In this document: positions 17,141-25,610 of the stretch, in pieces
Layout: each line of letters begins with the position of its first letter
Numbering within the stretch: position 1 is the first letter of the stretch
NCBI GenBank assembly: GCA_017397835.1
Contig: JAFQHV010000028.1
Span: forward strand, 1 to 51,888
Source of the DNA: Oscillospiraceae bacterium
GTDB lineage: Bacteria; Bacillota; Clostridia; Oscillospirales; Oscillospiraceae
Reading direction: 5' to 3'
DNA length: 51,888 nt
Position numbers and translations under genes: made by a program
The notes under the pieces: generated by a model
Database searches by the model: none
Seen by the model: the letters and a program-made list of their open reading frames with translations, nothing else
Told to the model about the DNA's origin: nothing

Positions 17141-18610
17141 ATGAAACTGTATTTTCAAGGACATGATTATAAATACGCCGCGGAGCAGATGCTGCTGACC
17201 CTGTTTCCCGACGAGCGGCCGGAGTATCCCCATACGCCGGGCGCGGAGGAGGAGGACAGTCTGCACCTGACCCTGTCCCGGGGGCAGACGTGGGTCACCG
17301 CCCGGGCGCAGCTTTGGCTGAATGGGGCAAAGCACGTTGCGGTGCGCCGCTGCCCTGCAAGCGAATTGGACGGCGGACCGCTGCAGACCGACCGGGCCTG
17401 TCAGCGCATTTTGAAGCTTGCTTTTTTTCAGGCGGCGACCGAGGCGCTGGGGACCTGCCCCCCCTGGGGCGCCCTGACCGGCGTGCGGCCGGTGAAGATC
17501 CCCACCCGGGCCATGCAGCAGGGCAAAACTTCTGCCGAAGCCCGCAGGATTTTGGAGCGGGAATACTTTGTCGCCCCGGACAAAGCGGACCTTGCCATGG
17601 ACTGCACAAAGGCCAGCATGGCGGCGGACAGAAGCCTGAAGCCGGACGAGGTGTCCCTGTACGTGGGCATTCCTTTCTGCCCCAGCCGGTGTGCCTACTG
17701 CTCTTTCATCAGTGCCGATGTGGGCCGCAGCCTGAAGATGGTGGGGCCCTATTTGGACGCGCTGCTGCAGGAGGTGGAGCAGGCGGGCCTTGGCCTGCGG
17801 GACGCGGGCAAGCGGGTGCGCACGGTGTACGTCGGCGGCGGCACGCCCACGACGTTGAACGCACAACAAATGGATGCTCTGCTGACCCAAATGTACCGTT
17901 ATCTGCCGTTGGACGGCTGCACGGAATTTACCGTGGAGGCCGGGCGGCCCGACACCATTGATTTGGAAAAATTGCAGGTGCTGCGCGCCCACGGCGTGGG
18001 CCGCATCTCCATCAATCCCCAAACCCTGGAGGATCACGTGCTGGATGCCATCGGACGAAAGCACTCCGCCGGGGATATTGCCGAAGCTATGAAGCTGGCC
18101 CGGCAGGTGGGATTTGACTGTATCAATATGGATCTGATCGCCGGTTTGCCCCGGGACAGTTTCGAGGGGTTCTGCCGCTCCCTGAACGGGGTGCTGGCCA
18201 TGGGACCGGAAAACATCACCGTCCACACGCTGGCGCTGAAAAAAGGCTCCCGGCTCATGGAACAGGGCGGCACCATCCCCGACGGGGACGAGGTGGCCCG
18301 GATGCTGGACTTCAGCAATGACGCGCTGCGCACAGCGGGGTACGCCCCCTACTACCTTTACCGGCAGAAGTATATGTCCGGCAGTCTGGAAAACGTGGGC
18401 TGGGCCCTGCGGGGACAGGAAAACGTTTACAACATCTGCATGATGGAGGAGCTGCACAGCGTTCTGTCCCTGGGCGCGGGCGGCGTGACCAAGCTGGTGG
18501 ACCGCGCTACCGGGGCCATCCGGCGCATATCCAACCCTAAATTTCCATACGAATACATGGAACAGCTGCCCCAGATCCTGGAGCAGAAGCGAACTATGTG
18601 GAACAACTAG
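17141..18610 (+). CDS. hemZ: Coproporphyrinogen dehydrogenase-like radical SAM protein HemZ
   Basis: 489 residues. Radical SAM protein of the HemZ/HemN family. HemZ is linked to oxygen-independent oxidation of coproporphyrinogen III, but many such proteins lack proven HemN activity. The 4Fe-4S site is C180-x3-C184-x2-C187 in GIPFCPSRCAYCSF; it also has YVGGGTPTTL and the HemZ-like N-terminal extension of about 170 residues (WGALTGVRPVKIPTRA). Start ATG 17141 is only 4 bp after the preceding stop, with a weak Shine-Dalgarno, suggesting translational coupling. No other heme genes are in the window, so its role here is uncertain. Confidence 0.88.
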   Translation: MKLYFQGHDYKYAAEQMLLTLFPDERPEYPHTPGAEEEDSLHLTLSRGQTWVTARAQLWLNGAKHVAVRRCPASELDGGPLQTDRACQRILKLAFFQAATEALGTCPPWGALTGVRPVKIPTRAMQQGKTSAEARRILEREYFVAPDKADLAMDCTKASMAADRSLKPDEVSLYVGIPFCPSRCAYCSFISADVGRSLKMVGPYLDALLQEVEQAGLGLRDAGKRVRTVYVGGGTPTTLNAQQMDALLTQMYRYLPLDGCTEFTVEAGRPDTIDLEKLQVLRAHGVGRISINPQTLEDHVLDAIGRKHSAGDIAEAMKLARQVGFDCINMDLIAGLPRDSFEGFCRSLNGVLAMGPENITVHTLALKKGSRLMEQGGTIPDGDEVARMLDFSNDALRTAGYAPYYLYRQKYMSGSLENVGWALRGQENVYNICMMEELHSVLSLGAGGVTKLVDRATGAIRRISNPKFPYEYMEQLPQILEQKRTMWNN

Positions 18611-18621
18611 GAGGCGAGAGC

Positions 18622-19560
18622 ATGGCCTATCAACTGCAGCAGATCAACGACAGCATCCGCCGGGATGTCCACGGCTTTCTGGCCGAGTGCGACCACGTGT
18701 ATGCCCAGCGGGTGTCCCTTGCCGCGGATAAGATTTTAAGCAATCTGGAGCGCAGCCCCATCGTGCTGCTGTCCGGGCCCTCCGGCTCGGGCAAGACTAC
18801 CACGGCGCTGAAAATTGCCGAGGAGCTGCGCCGCCGTGGTGTGGAGTCCCACGCGGTGGCTATGGACAACTACTTCCGCACCCTTGACCTCCGCACCGTT
18901 CCCCGCACCCCTGACGGGAGCATCGATTACGAGTCCCCCCTGTGTATGGATATGGAGCTGCTGGACGACCATTTTACCCGCCTTTCCAAGGGGGAGGAGG
19001 TACTGGTGCCCCGCTTTGAATTTGCCCGGCAGATGCGCAACGATGCCGCCGGTACGCCCCTGCAGCTGGGTAAGAATGAAATCGCTATTTTTGAGGGCAT
19101 CCACGCCCTGAACGACGACATCACCGGCCGCCATCCGGAGGCCACAAAGCTGTACATCTCCGCCCGCTCCAACGTCAACGAGGGGACCGCGCTGCGGTTC
19201 AAGGGCACGTGGATGCGGCTGACCCGCCGCACGGTGCGGGACTTCCAGTTCCGCGGCACCGATGCCGACCAGACCCTTGATATGTGGGCCAACGTGCGCC
19301 GGGGTGAAAAGCTGTATATCTCTCCGTTCAAAAACAGGGCGGACATTATTTTCGACTCGTCCCTGCCTTATGAAGTGTCCGTTATGCGCAACTTCGCGCC
19401 CCCCATTCTCAAGGGTGTGAGCGAGGATAATGAGCGCTATGCGGAGATTTTGGACCTGATGGCTGCTTTCGAGTGCTTTGAGCCCATCGACCCGGAGCTG
19501 GTCCCCCGGGACTCCCTGCTGCGGGAGTTTATCGGCGGCGGAAGCTACAAATATCATTAA
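18622..19560 (+). CDS. Nucleoside kinase (uridine kinase-like P-loop protein)
   Basis: 312 residues from ATG 18622, chosen over an in-frame GTG at 18598 because AGGAGG (18609-18614) is placed for it. The Walker A is GPSGSGKTT (52-60); AMDNYF with VPRTPDGSIDYESP matches the uridine kinase substrate region; IFEGIHALND is the Walker-B-like segment. The family phosphorylates uridine/cytidine, or forms the kinase half of TGS-kinase fusions; here the N-terminal TGS/threonyl-tRNA-synthetase-like part is missing. It starts 11 bp after hemZ. Substrate not determined. Confidence 0.8.
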   Translation: MAYQLQQINDSIRRDVHGFLAECDHVYAQRVSLAADKILSNLERSPIVLLSGPSGSGKTTTALKIAEELRRRGVESHAVAMDNYFRTLDLRTVPRTPDGSIDYESPLCMDMELLDDHFTRLSKGEEVLVPRFEFARQMRNDAAGTPLQLGKNEIAIFEGIHALNDDITGRHPEATKLYISARSNVNEGTALRFKGTWMRLTRRTVRDFQFRGTDADQTLDMWANVRRGEKLYISPFKNRADIIFDSSLPYEVSVMRNFAPPILKGVSEDNERYAEILDLMAAFECFEPIDPELVPRDSLLREFIGGGSYKYH

Positions 19561-19610
19561 AAAGCGGTAGGGCGGGGGTTGCCCCGCCGTGCCGTTCTGG
19601 AGGCGCACCT

Positions 19611-21431
19611 ATGCGACCCATCTTTGATTCCCGTGACAGGCGGTATAAAACTCCATACGGCGCCGTGAAATCCGGGACGAAGGTGGACTTGCGCCTGCGC
19701 CCCCGGCGGCAGCTTGGCTTTTCCCGGGCGGTGCTGCTGGCGCGGTTCGAGATGGACGGCGACCGGACGGTGGAGATCGCCATGCCCTGGACGGATACCG
19801 ACCTTGGCTATGACTGCTTTGCCGGGCGGCTGGACACCGGAGATTACGTGGGCCTTGTGTGGTACAGCTTTCGACTGGAACGGCCGGATGGAAAACATGT
19901 GGATTTGGGCGAGTACCAGCTGACGGTGTACGACGGCGGCGAAGCCGTCCCGGATTGGTTTGGTCAGGGTGTGACCTATCAGATATTCCCTGACCGCTTC
20001 TTCCGCACCCACGCCCCCGACCCCATCGGCATGGTGGGCGGGCGAAGTGTCCACGAGGATTGGGACGAGGAGCCGGAGTACCGCCCCAACGAAAAGGGCG
20101 AAATACGAAACCGGGACTTTTTCGGCGGCAATTTGGCCGGAATTTGCGAAAAACTGGACTATTTGAAGAAACTCGGGGTGGAGACCCTGTACCTCTGCCC
20201 TATCTTTGAGGCGGCGGAAAACCACCGCTACGGCACGGCGGACTACAGCCGCATCGACCCCATGCTGGGGGAGGAAGCGGACTTTACGGCCCTGTGCGAC
20301 GGCCTGCACAAGCGGGGTATGCGCCTGATGCTGGACGGCGTGTTCAACCACACGGGCTTTGTCAGCCGCTACTTCAACGGCGACGGCGCCTATGATACCG
20401 TGGGGGCCAGCCAAAGCGAGGACTCCCCCTATCGCAGCTGGTTCAACTTCAAACACTGGCCCGACGAGTACGAAAGCTGGTGGGGTATTTACTCCCTGCC
20501 CGCGGTGAACGAGGCCGACCCCGGCTATCGGGACTTCATCTTCGGCGGCCGGGACAGCGTGGTCCGCCGCTGGCTGCGGGCCGGGGCCGACGGCTGGCGG
20601 CTGGACGTGGCGGACGAGCTGCCCGACGACTTCGTTCACGGTATCCATCAGGCTGCCCGTGAGGAGAAGCCGGATGCCGTGGTCGTTGGTGAAGTGTGGG
20701 AGGACGGCAGCACCAAAATTGCCTACGATGTCCGTCGCCGCCATCTGCTGGGTGGTCACTGCGACGGACTGATGAACTACCCCTTCCGCACGGCTCTGCT
20801 GGACTGGCTGCGGGGCGGCAGTGCCGCCAGCTTCATGGAAACCATGGAGACCCTGCGGGAGCATTACCCGCCCTTTGCCTACTACTCCGCCATGAACGCC
20901 CTTGGTACCCACGATACCCTGCGGGTGCTGACTCTGCTGGGCGCGGGGGACGGCGCGGGCATGAGCCGCCGGGAAAAGTCGGAGCATCGATTGAACAAAG
21001 AACAGCGCGCCCGCGGCAAGGCGCTTTTGATGACCGGCGCGGCGGTGCTGTTCTGCTTCCCCGGCTCCCCCACGGTGTACTACGGGGACGAGGCGGGCAT
21101 GGAGGGTTTTGAGGACCCCTTTAACCGCCGGACCTTCCCCTGGGGCAAGGAGGACAAACAGTTGACCCGGTGGTTTGCCGCTTTGGGCAAGATGAGAAAG
21201 ACCCTGCCCGCTTTGCGAAAGGGCGACATCCGCTATCTTGCGGCAGAGGACAGCCTGCTGGCCTTTGCCCGCACCGAGGGGAAACAAAAGATCCTGTGCG
21301 CCGCCAACGCCGGAGAGGACGAGGCGACCCTGCCCCTGCCGGGAAAGGCCAAGATACTGCTGGGCGACGGTCAGATACAAAAAGGCGTGCTGACCCTGCC
21401 CCCCCGGAGCGCGGCGATTTTGGAGCTGTAA
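19611..21431 (+). CDS. Cytoplasmic GH13 alpha-glycosidase (neopullulanase/cyclomaltodextrinase type)
   Basis: 606 residues, start ATG 19611 after GGAGG (19599-19603). It hydrolyses alpha-glucans or cyclodextrins imported as oligosaccharides. An N-terminal beta-sandwich domain (about 1-110) precedes the barrel. Conserved regions: DGVFNH (Asp242), GWRLDVADE with nucleophile Asp332, GEVWED with acid/base Glu361, and GTHDTLR with Asp435. No signal peptide or membrane segment, so intracellular. The N-domain and spacing match the maltogenic amylase/neopullulanase subfamily; exact substrate preference cannot be read off. It is last in the plus-strand string from recJ and ends at a strong terminator. 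Confidence 0.9.
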   Translation: MRPIFDSRDRRYKTPYGAVKSGTKVDLRLRPRRQLGFSRAVLLARFEMDGDRTVEIAMPWTDTDLGYDCFAGRLDTGDYVGLVWYSFRLERPDGKHVDLGEYQLTVYDGGEAVPDWFGQGVTYQIFPDRFFRTHAPDPIGMVGGRSVHEDWDEEPEYRPNEKGEIRNRDFFGGNLAGICEKLDYLKKLGVETLYLCPIFEAAENHRYGTADYSRIDPMLGEEADFTALCDGLHKRGMRLMLDGVFNHTGFVSRYFNGDGAYDTVGASQSEDSPYRSWFNFKHWPDEYESWWGIYSLPAVNEADPGYRDFIFGGRDSVVRRWLRAGADGWRLDVADELPDDFVHGIHQAAREEKPDAVVVGEVWEDGSTKIAYDVRRRHLLGGHCDGLMNYPFRTALLDWLRGGSAASFMETMETLREHYPPFAYYSAMNALGTHDTLRVLTLLGAGDGAGMSRREKSEHRLNKEQRARGKALLMTGAAVLFCFPGSPTVYYGDEAGMEGFEDPFNRRTFPWGKEDKQLTRWFAALGKMRKTLPALRKGDIRYLAAEDSLLAFARTEGKQKILCAANAGEDEATLPLPGKAKILLGDGQIQKGVLTLPPRSAAILEL

Positions 21432-21442
21432 TAGAACGAAAG

Positions 21443-21478
21443 AACCCGACCTGTGAGGATCACAGGTCGGGTTTTGTT
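21443..21478 (+). terminator. Intrinsic terminator after the GH13 gene
   Basis: A perfect 13-bp stem AACCCGACCTGTG (21443-21455) with its complement (21461-21473), loop AGGAT, then TTGTTGTG. It marks the left edge of the A+T-rich island. Confidence 0.9.
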
Positions 21479-21482
21479 GTGT

Positions 21483-21509
21483 ACCGACAAATTGGAATTT
21501 GTCGTTATA
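21483..21509 (-). repeat. Cassette-boundary repeat r1
   Basis: 27 bp containing the inverted repeat CGACAAATT-GG-AATTTGTCG (21486-21505). It matches r2 (22002-22028) at 24 of 27 positions and partly matches r3. The stop codon of the 21505-21993 gene lies 22 bases into the repeat, the same offset as the other gene's stop in r2. Confidence 0.75.
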
Positions 21510-21993
21510 TTTTATTTAGAAATTCTTCTGCTTGGATGCGATTTGAAAATATGTAAATATCTTTGTGAGAATATCTTTTCAATAGTTCTGTTACTTTTGG
21601 TCTGCTTTGTGAATTGTAGTTTTTTATAAACTCAATAAAATCTGCATCATCTTCATCGCTTTCTATCCAAGGCATATCACTTCTTGGTTTTCCTTTTCTC
21701 TCCTTAATACCATCAAGACAAACATCTAATGGATAGTCAAGAAAAATAACCGTATCACACTTTTTCATTCTCAATTCCATTGTGGAACCATAATTGCCAT
21801 CAATTATCCACTCACTATTTTCAATTATTTTTGATAGTCTATCAAGAAAAACTGATTTTTCAACAGTTGTTTTATCTTCATTCCAAAACAACATATCTAA
21901 ATGATACAGTGGAATTTTTGTGATTTTGTGTAATGACTTGGAAAAGGTACTCTTGCCACTTCCGGGACATCCGATCACAATAATTTTTTTCAT
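21505..21993 (-). CDS. Small P-loop kinase of the DNA topology modulation (FlaR)-like/adenylate kinase-like family
   Basis: 162 residues. The Walker A is GCPGSGKS (8-15), followed by YHLDMLFWN, WIIDGNYG, and VIFLDYPLDVCL with KERKGKPRSDMPW, the pattern of small nucleotide kinases annotated as topology modulation protein FlaR or adenylate kinase-like. The substrate is unknown and the FlaR name should not be taken as function. The region is strikingly A+T-rich (about a third G+C in the lines I counted) with many AAA, ATT and TTT codons, unlike all neighbours, so recent horizontal gain is likely. It is bounded by r2 upstream (which supplies GTAGGTAAG near the start) and r1 at its stop. Confidence 0.8.
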   Translation of the reverse strand: MKKIIVIGCPGSGKSTFSKSLHKITKIPLYHLDMLFWNEDKTTVEKSVFLDRLSKIIENSEWIIDGNYGSTMELRMKKCDTVIFLDYPLDVCLDGIKERKGKPRSDMPWIESDEDDADFIEFIKNYNSQSRPKVTELLKRYSHKDIYIFSNRIQAEEFLNKI

Positions 21994-22001
21994 ATTTACT
22001 T

Positions 22002-22028
22002 ACCTACAAATTGGGATTAGTCGTTATA
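22002..22028 (-). repeat. Cassette-boundary repeat r2
   Basis: 27 bp, 24/27 identical to r1. It separates the two kinase genes: it carries the stop of the 22024-22536 gene and, on the minus strand, the ribosome-binding region of the 21505-21993 gene. The imperfect inverted repeat is weaker than in r1. Confidence 0.75.
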
Positions 22029-22536
22029 ATTCAATGCTTATTTCGTATTTGTCTTCAATGAGTATATAGTTCACATTATACTTTTTGGCAAGGGATAACA
22101 CTTCTGCATTATCTGCCAACACACTCTCCATTGTGCACCATTCATCATCCGAACGATTCTCAATGGTATTTGCATATCCCTTTATGTCTGCAAAATGATT
22201 TCTTATATAGTCCTCACTCATCACCAAACAATAGTATTTAATATGTTCAAGATATTCCTGCTCAAAGTCTTTTTGCCAATCGAAAGGAATATAGCAACCT
22301 TCGACAATTAAGTTTTGCTTGTTCTCAATGGCGGTTTTAATCATTTCACGAACAATCGGCCACAGATATTCGACTAAATCCGCATCGTCCATAGGGGTAA
22401 GTTCTGTATTACCACTATGGATTAAGCCCATCTTTAGATGGTCTATTGACAGGTATGGATATTTATATTTTTCGAGCAATTTTTGGGCAAGTGCAGTTTT
22501 GCCTGTATGCGATGCTCCTGTAATTAAAATAATCAT
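22024..22536 (-). CDS. Small P-loop NTPase/kinase
   Basis: 170 residues. The Walker A is GASHTGKT (7-14), followed by YLSIDHLKMGLI and LIVEGCYIPFDW, a layout of small AAA-type or 2-phosphoglycerate-kinase-like kinases that phosphorylate small molecules. No substrate can be assigned. Like its neighbour it is A+T-rich and bounded by repeat copies (r3 at its start, r2 at its stop). On the minus strand r3 gives GTAGGTGAG seven bases before the ATG. It follows the AraC-type gene in the same direction and has no obvious promoter of its own, so expression may depend on readthrough. Confidence 0.78.
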   Translation of the reverse strand: MIILITGASHTGKTALAQKLLEKYKYPYLSIDHLKMGLIHSGNTELTPMDDADLVEYLWPIVREMIKTAIENKQNLIVEGCYIPFDWQKDFEQEYLEHIKYYCLVMSEDYIRNHFADIKGYANTIENRSDDEWCTMESVLADNAEVLSLAKKYNVNYILIEDKYEISIEL

Positions 22537-22542
22537 TATCTC

Positions 22543-22566
22543 ACCTACAAATTCTTATTTATCGGT
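22543..22566 (-). repeat. Cassette-boundary repeat r3 (diverged)
   Basis: Shares ACCTACAAATT (11 of 11) plus ATT, TCG and a final T with r2 at the same spacing. Its outer part is degenerate. It lies 11 bp from the stop codon of the AraC-type gene and marks the right edge of the A+T-rich island. Confidence 0.55.
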
Positions 22567-22577
22567 CTGTGTATCCC

Positions 22578-23426
22578 CTACGGCTGCATCTGCCGGGGGG
22601 TCATGCCGAACTCCCTCCGGAAGGCCCGGTGGAAGGCGGAGTAGTCCTGAAAGCCGCAGCGGGCGCAGGCTTCCTGAGCCGACACACCTCTTCGCAGCAT
22701 GCTGGCGGCGGCCAGCAGCCGCTTTTGGGAAATATACTGGTGGACGGGGAAGCCGGTCAGCTGCTTGAACCGGCGCATGAAGTGGTAGCGGCTGGTGTAG
22801 GCCTGCCCGGCCAGCACATCCACACTCAAAGCTCCGGATAGGTTGTCGTTGATATAGGACAGGGCCCGCTCGATTTTGGGGTCATGGACGCTGGCGGCCA
22901 TGTCCCGGTCGGTGTGGTCGTGGCCCATGTCCCGGTTGAGCTGGATGAGCAGCCGCAGAAAACAGCTCTGCGCCAGCAGATCCGCGCCAAAGCCCCTGTC
23001 CGAAACGGCGCGCTCCAATTCCTCCAGCAGCTGCTCCAGCACCTGCCGCTGCCCTTCGTCCGGGCGCATGAGGGCGAACTGCCGCTGCCGGGCCAGCCGG
23101 AAGCAGGCGGACAGGTCGGTCTGTTCCGTGCTGCCCGAGCGGAGAAAGCCGGGGTCCAAATAGATGACCACCCGTTCGTAGGGGTCGTCCGGGTCGATGA
23201 CCGGTTTGTGAATGAGATGGTGGCGCACCAGCAGCACGTCCCAGGGCTCCAAAAAATACTCCCGCCCCTCGATCATATAGCTGGCGGTGCCGGACAGGAA
23301 GATCACGATTTTATCAAACTCGTGGTAGTGGTACTCCATCTCCTCCACCCCCACGTCCCGCAGGTGGAACAGGCGAAACGGCTCGTGCAGATAGCCTTTT
23401 TTTTGATAGCCGGATGGCGCTTCCAT
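22578..23426 (-). CDS. AraC-family transcriptional regulator with N-terminal cupin domain
   Basis: 282 residues from ATG 23426; an upstream ATG at 23450 is in frame, but AAAGGGGGTGGGGG fits the inner start. The N-terminal cupin sensor (HYHEFDKIVIFLSGTASYMI, LEPWDVLLVRHHLIHKP) is followed by a C-terminal double helix-turn-helix: VDVLAGQAYTSRYHFMRRFK and QEACARCGFQDYSAFHRAFR, ending in the signature FGMTPRQM. A TATAAT reads on the minus strand at 23449-23454. It is divergent from the PLP enzyme-dapF-murE string across 146 bp, so it may control those genes, but the ligand and targets are unknown. Confidence 0.9.
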   Translation of the reverse strand: MEAPSGYQKKGYLHEPFRLFHLRDVGVEEMEYHYHEFDKIVIFLSGTASYMIEGREYFLEPWDVLLVRHHLIHKPVIDPDDPYERVVIYLDPGFLRSGSTEQTDLSACFRLARQRQFALMRPDEGQRQVLEQLLEELERAVSDRGFGADLLAQSCFLRLLIQLNRDMGHDHTDRDMAASVHDPKIERALSYINDNLSGALSVDVLAGQAYTSRYHFMRRFKQLTGFPVHQYISQKRLLAAASMLRRGVSAQEACARCGFQDYSAFHRAFRREFGMTPRQMQP

Positions 23427-23572
23427 GCCCCCACCCCCTTTCAAGGGCATTATACAGCACTTTTTGCAAAAAAGAAAGCAGAAAATGCGATGCTATTTGG
23501 AAAATGTTGCGATATACTGATGTTATAGTAAGATAGGCAGTGCGACCCTGTCGCCGAAAACGGGAGGTTTTT

Positions 23573-24751
23573 ATGAAAAACGAGTGCTATTACGACGAAT
23601 TTGACCGTAAGGAAGATTTGGCCTTTGACTCCAAAGTGGTTCACGGCGGTATGGGCTGCGACCCCATCACCGGCGCGGTCAGCTTCCCCATTTTCCAGAC
23701 GGCCACCTTCCGTCACCGGGCCTTTGGCATTTCCACCGGCTATGACTACACCCGGGTCCAGAACCCCACCCGTCAGGAGCTGGAGCGCACCATGGCCATT
23801 TTGGAAAACGGCATTGAGGGCTTTGCCTTCTCCAGCGGTCAGGCGGCCAATATGGCGCTGTTTACCTGGCTGCCCAACAACAGCCACGTGATTCTGTCCG
23901 ACGATATTTACGGCGGGACCTTCCGCATCTGTGACGAGATCTTCTCCAAGTTCGGCTGCACCTTCTCTTGGGTGGACCTGTCCGATCTGGAGGCCGTCCG
24001 CGCCGCCATCCGCCCCGAAACCAAGATGATCTACGCCGAGACCCCCACCAACCCCATGATGAAGGTGGCGGACATTGCGGCGCTGGCAGATATCGCCCAC
24101 TCCATCGGCGCGCTGATGGTGGTGGACAACACCTTTATGACACCCTACTTCCAGCGGCCTTTGGACCACGGTGCCGACGTGGTGGTCCACAGCGGCACCA
24201 AGTATTTGGGCGGTCACAACGACACCATCGCCGGCATCGCCGTGGTCAAGAGCCGGGAGATGGCCGACTTCTTCCACGCCCAGCTCAAGAGCCACGGCAA
24301 CGGTCTTGCTCCCATGGACTGCTGGCTGCTGCTGCGCGGCATCAAGACCCTGGCTCTGCGTATGGACCGCCACAATGAAAACGCCATGCAGGTGGCCCAC
24401 TGGCTGCGCAACCACCCTAAGGTGAAGAAGGTCTATTACACCGGCTTTGAAGACCACAAGGACTATGACATTATGACCAAGCAGACCACCGGCTTCTCCG
24501 GTATGATCTCCTTCGAGCTGGACTGTCTGGAAACCGCCATGAACCTGCTGTCCCGGGTGAAGATGATCCTGTTTGCCGAAAGCTTGGGCGGTGTGGAGAC
24601 CCTGGTCACCTACCCCATGACCCAGACCCACGAGTCCATCCCCGCCGACGTGCGGGAAAAGCTGGGCATCAACGAGCGGTTCATCCGCATCTCCATCGGT
24701 ATCGAGAACGTGAACGACATCATCGCCGATTTGGAGCAGGCGCTGGCATAA
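23573..24751 (+). CDS. Cys/Met-metabolism PLP-dependent enzyme (cystathionine synthase/lyase family)
   Basis: 392 residues from ATG 23573 (GGGAGG at 23562-23567; an upstream in-frame GTG at 23540 lacks a site). Fold-type I PLP enzyme: N-terminal FDSKVVHGG, FQTATFRH, YTRVQNPTRQELE; Asp in MVVDNTFMTP; and the PLP lysine Lys210 in HSGTKYLGGH. The C-terminal SLGGVETLVTYPMTQTH is typical. It could be cystathionine gamma-synthase, beta-lyase, gamma-lyase or O-acylhomoserine sulfhydrylase; sequence alone does not decide. A weak promoter (TTGCGA 23507-23512, TAAGAT 23529-23534) precedes it, and no SAM riboswitch was recognised. It is 10 bp upstream of dapF, probably co-transcribed. Confidence 0.88.
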   Translation: MKNECYYDEFDRKEDLAFDSKVVHGGMGCDPITGAVSFPIFQTATFRHRAFGISTGYDYTRVQNPTRQELERTMAILENGIEGFAFSSGQAANMALFTWLPNNSHVILSDDIYGGTFRICDEIFSKFGCTFSWVDLSDLEAVRAAIRPETKMIYAETPTNPMMKVADIAALADIAHSIGALMVVDNTFMTPYFQRPLDHGADVVVHSGTKYLGGHNDTIAGIAVVKSREMADFFHAQLKSHGNGLAPMDCWLLLRGIKTLALRMDRHNENAMQVAHWLRNHPKVKKVYYTGFEDHKDYDIMTKQTTGFSGMISFELDCLETAMNLLSRVKMILFAESLGGVETLVTYPMTQTHESIPADVREKLGINERFIRISIGIENVNDIIADLEQALA

Positions 24752-24761
24752 GAGGGACGAT

Positions 24762-25610
24762 ATGGACCTGAAATTCACCAAAATGCAGGCCTACGGCAAC
24801 GATTACGTTTATATCAACGCCGTAGACCAGAAAATTGACGACCCCAACGCCCTGGCCCGACGGGTCAGCGAGCGGCATTTCGGCATTGGCTCCGACGGGC
24901 TGGTGCTGGTCTGTCCGTCGGACCGGGGCGAATTCCGTATGCGAATGTTCAACCCCGACGGCACCGAGGGGGAGATGTGCGGCAACGCCCTGCGCTCCCT
25001 GTCCAAGTACGTCTACGACCACGGCATGACGGACAAAACCGAATTTGAGATCGAAACGCTGGGCGGCATGCAGCACATCTGGCTGCAGGTGGAGGACGGC
25101 AAGGCGGTCAACATCACCGCCGACATCGGCCGGCCCCGCATGGACGCCAAAGTGATTCCCGTCAATACCCATTTGCCCGAATTTGTCGATCAGCCGGTGG
25201 AGATTTTGGACCGCACCTTCCGCATCACTGCCGTGTCCTGGGGCAACCCCCATTGCGTGATGTTCGTTGACGACACCGCGGGCTTTGACGTGGCCAAGTA
25301 CGGCCCGGTCATCGAGCATTACACCGACCTGTTCCCCAACAAGACCAACGTGACCTTTGCACAGGTGGTTTCCCGGGACTACGTTAAGATCCGGGAGTGG
25401 GAGCGGGGGACCGGCGAGACCATCGGCTGCGGCACCGGCTGCTGCACCGCGGCGGTGGCTGCGGCTATGCTGGGTTACTGCGACCGAAAGGTGACGGTGG
25501 AGCAGATCGGCGGCAATTTGTATGTTGACTGGCGTGAGGAGGACGGCCATGTGCGCATGACCGGCCCGTCCCACACCGTGTTTGAAGGAGTCCTGTTTGA
25601 TGAAGCTTGA
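24762..25610 (+). CDS. dapF: Diaminopimelate epimerase
   Basis: 282 residues. It converts LL-diaminopimelate to meso-DAP, the lysine precursor and peptidoglycan crosslinker. Catalytic cysteines are Cys73 in EMCGNALR and Cys223 in TIGCGTGCC. The N-terminal QAYGNDYVYI is also diagnostic. The second motif carries two additional cysteines (Cys227, Cys228), where GAC is more usual than GCC. The start ATG 24762 follows AGAGGGA. Its last 11 bases overlap murE, which uses the product, so expression is probably coupled. Confidence 0.96.
   Translation: MDLKFTKMQAYGNDYVYINAVDQKIDDPNALARRVSERHFGIGSDGLVLVCPSDRGEFRMRMFNPDGTEGEMCGNALRSLSKYVYDHGMTDKTEFEIETLGGMQHIWLQVEDGKAVNITADIGRPRMDAKVIPVNTHLPEFVDQPVEILDRTFRITAVSWGNPHCVMFVDDTAGFDVAKYGPVIEHYTDLFPNKTNVTFAQVVSRDYVKIREWERGTGETIGCGTGCCTAAVAAAMLGYCDRKVTVEQIGGNLYVDWREEDGHVRMTGPSHTVFEGVLFDEA

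Noticed and set aside
21483-22566. A classical integron cassette array
   Set aside because: The repeats lack GTTRRRY/RYYYAAC cores and no integrase is in the window.
23427-23572. SAM or cobalamin riboswitch ahead of the PLP enzyme
   Set aside because: The 146-bp gap is too short and A+T-rich, with no matching conserved blocks.
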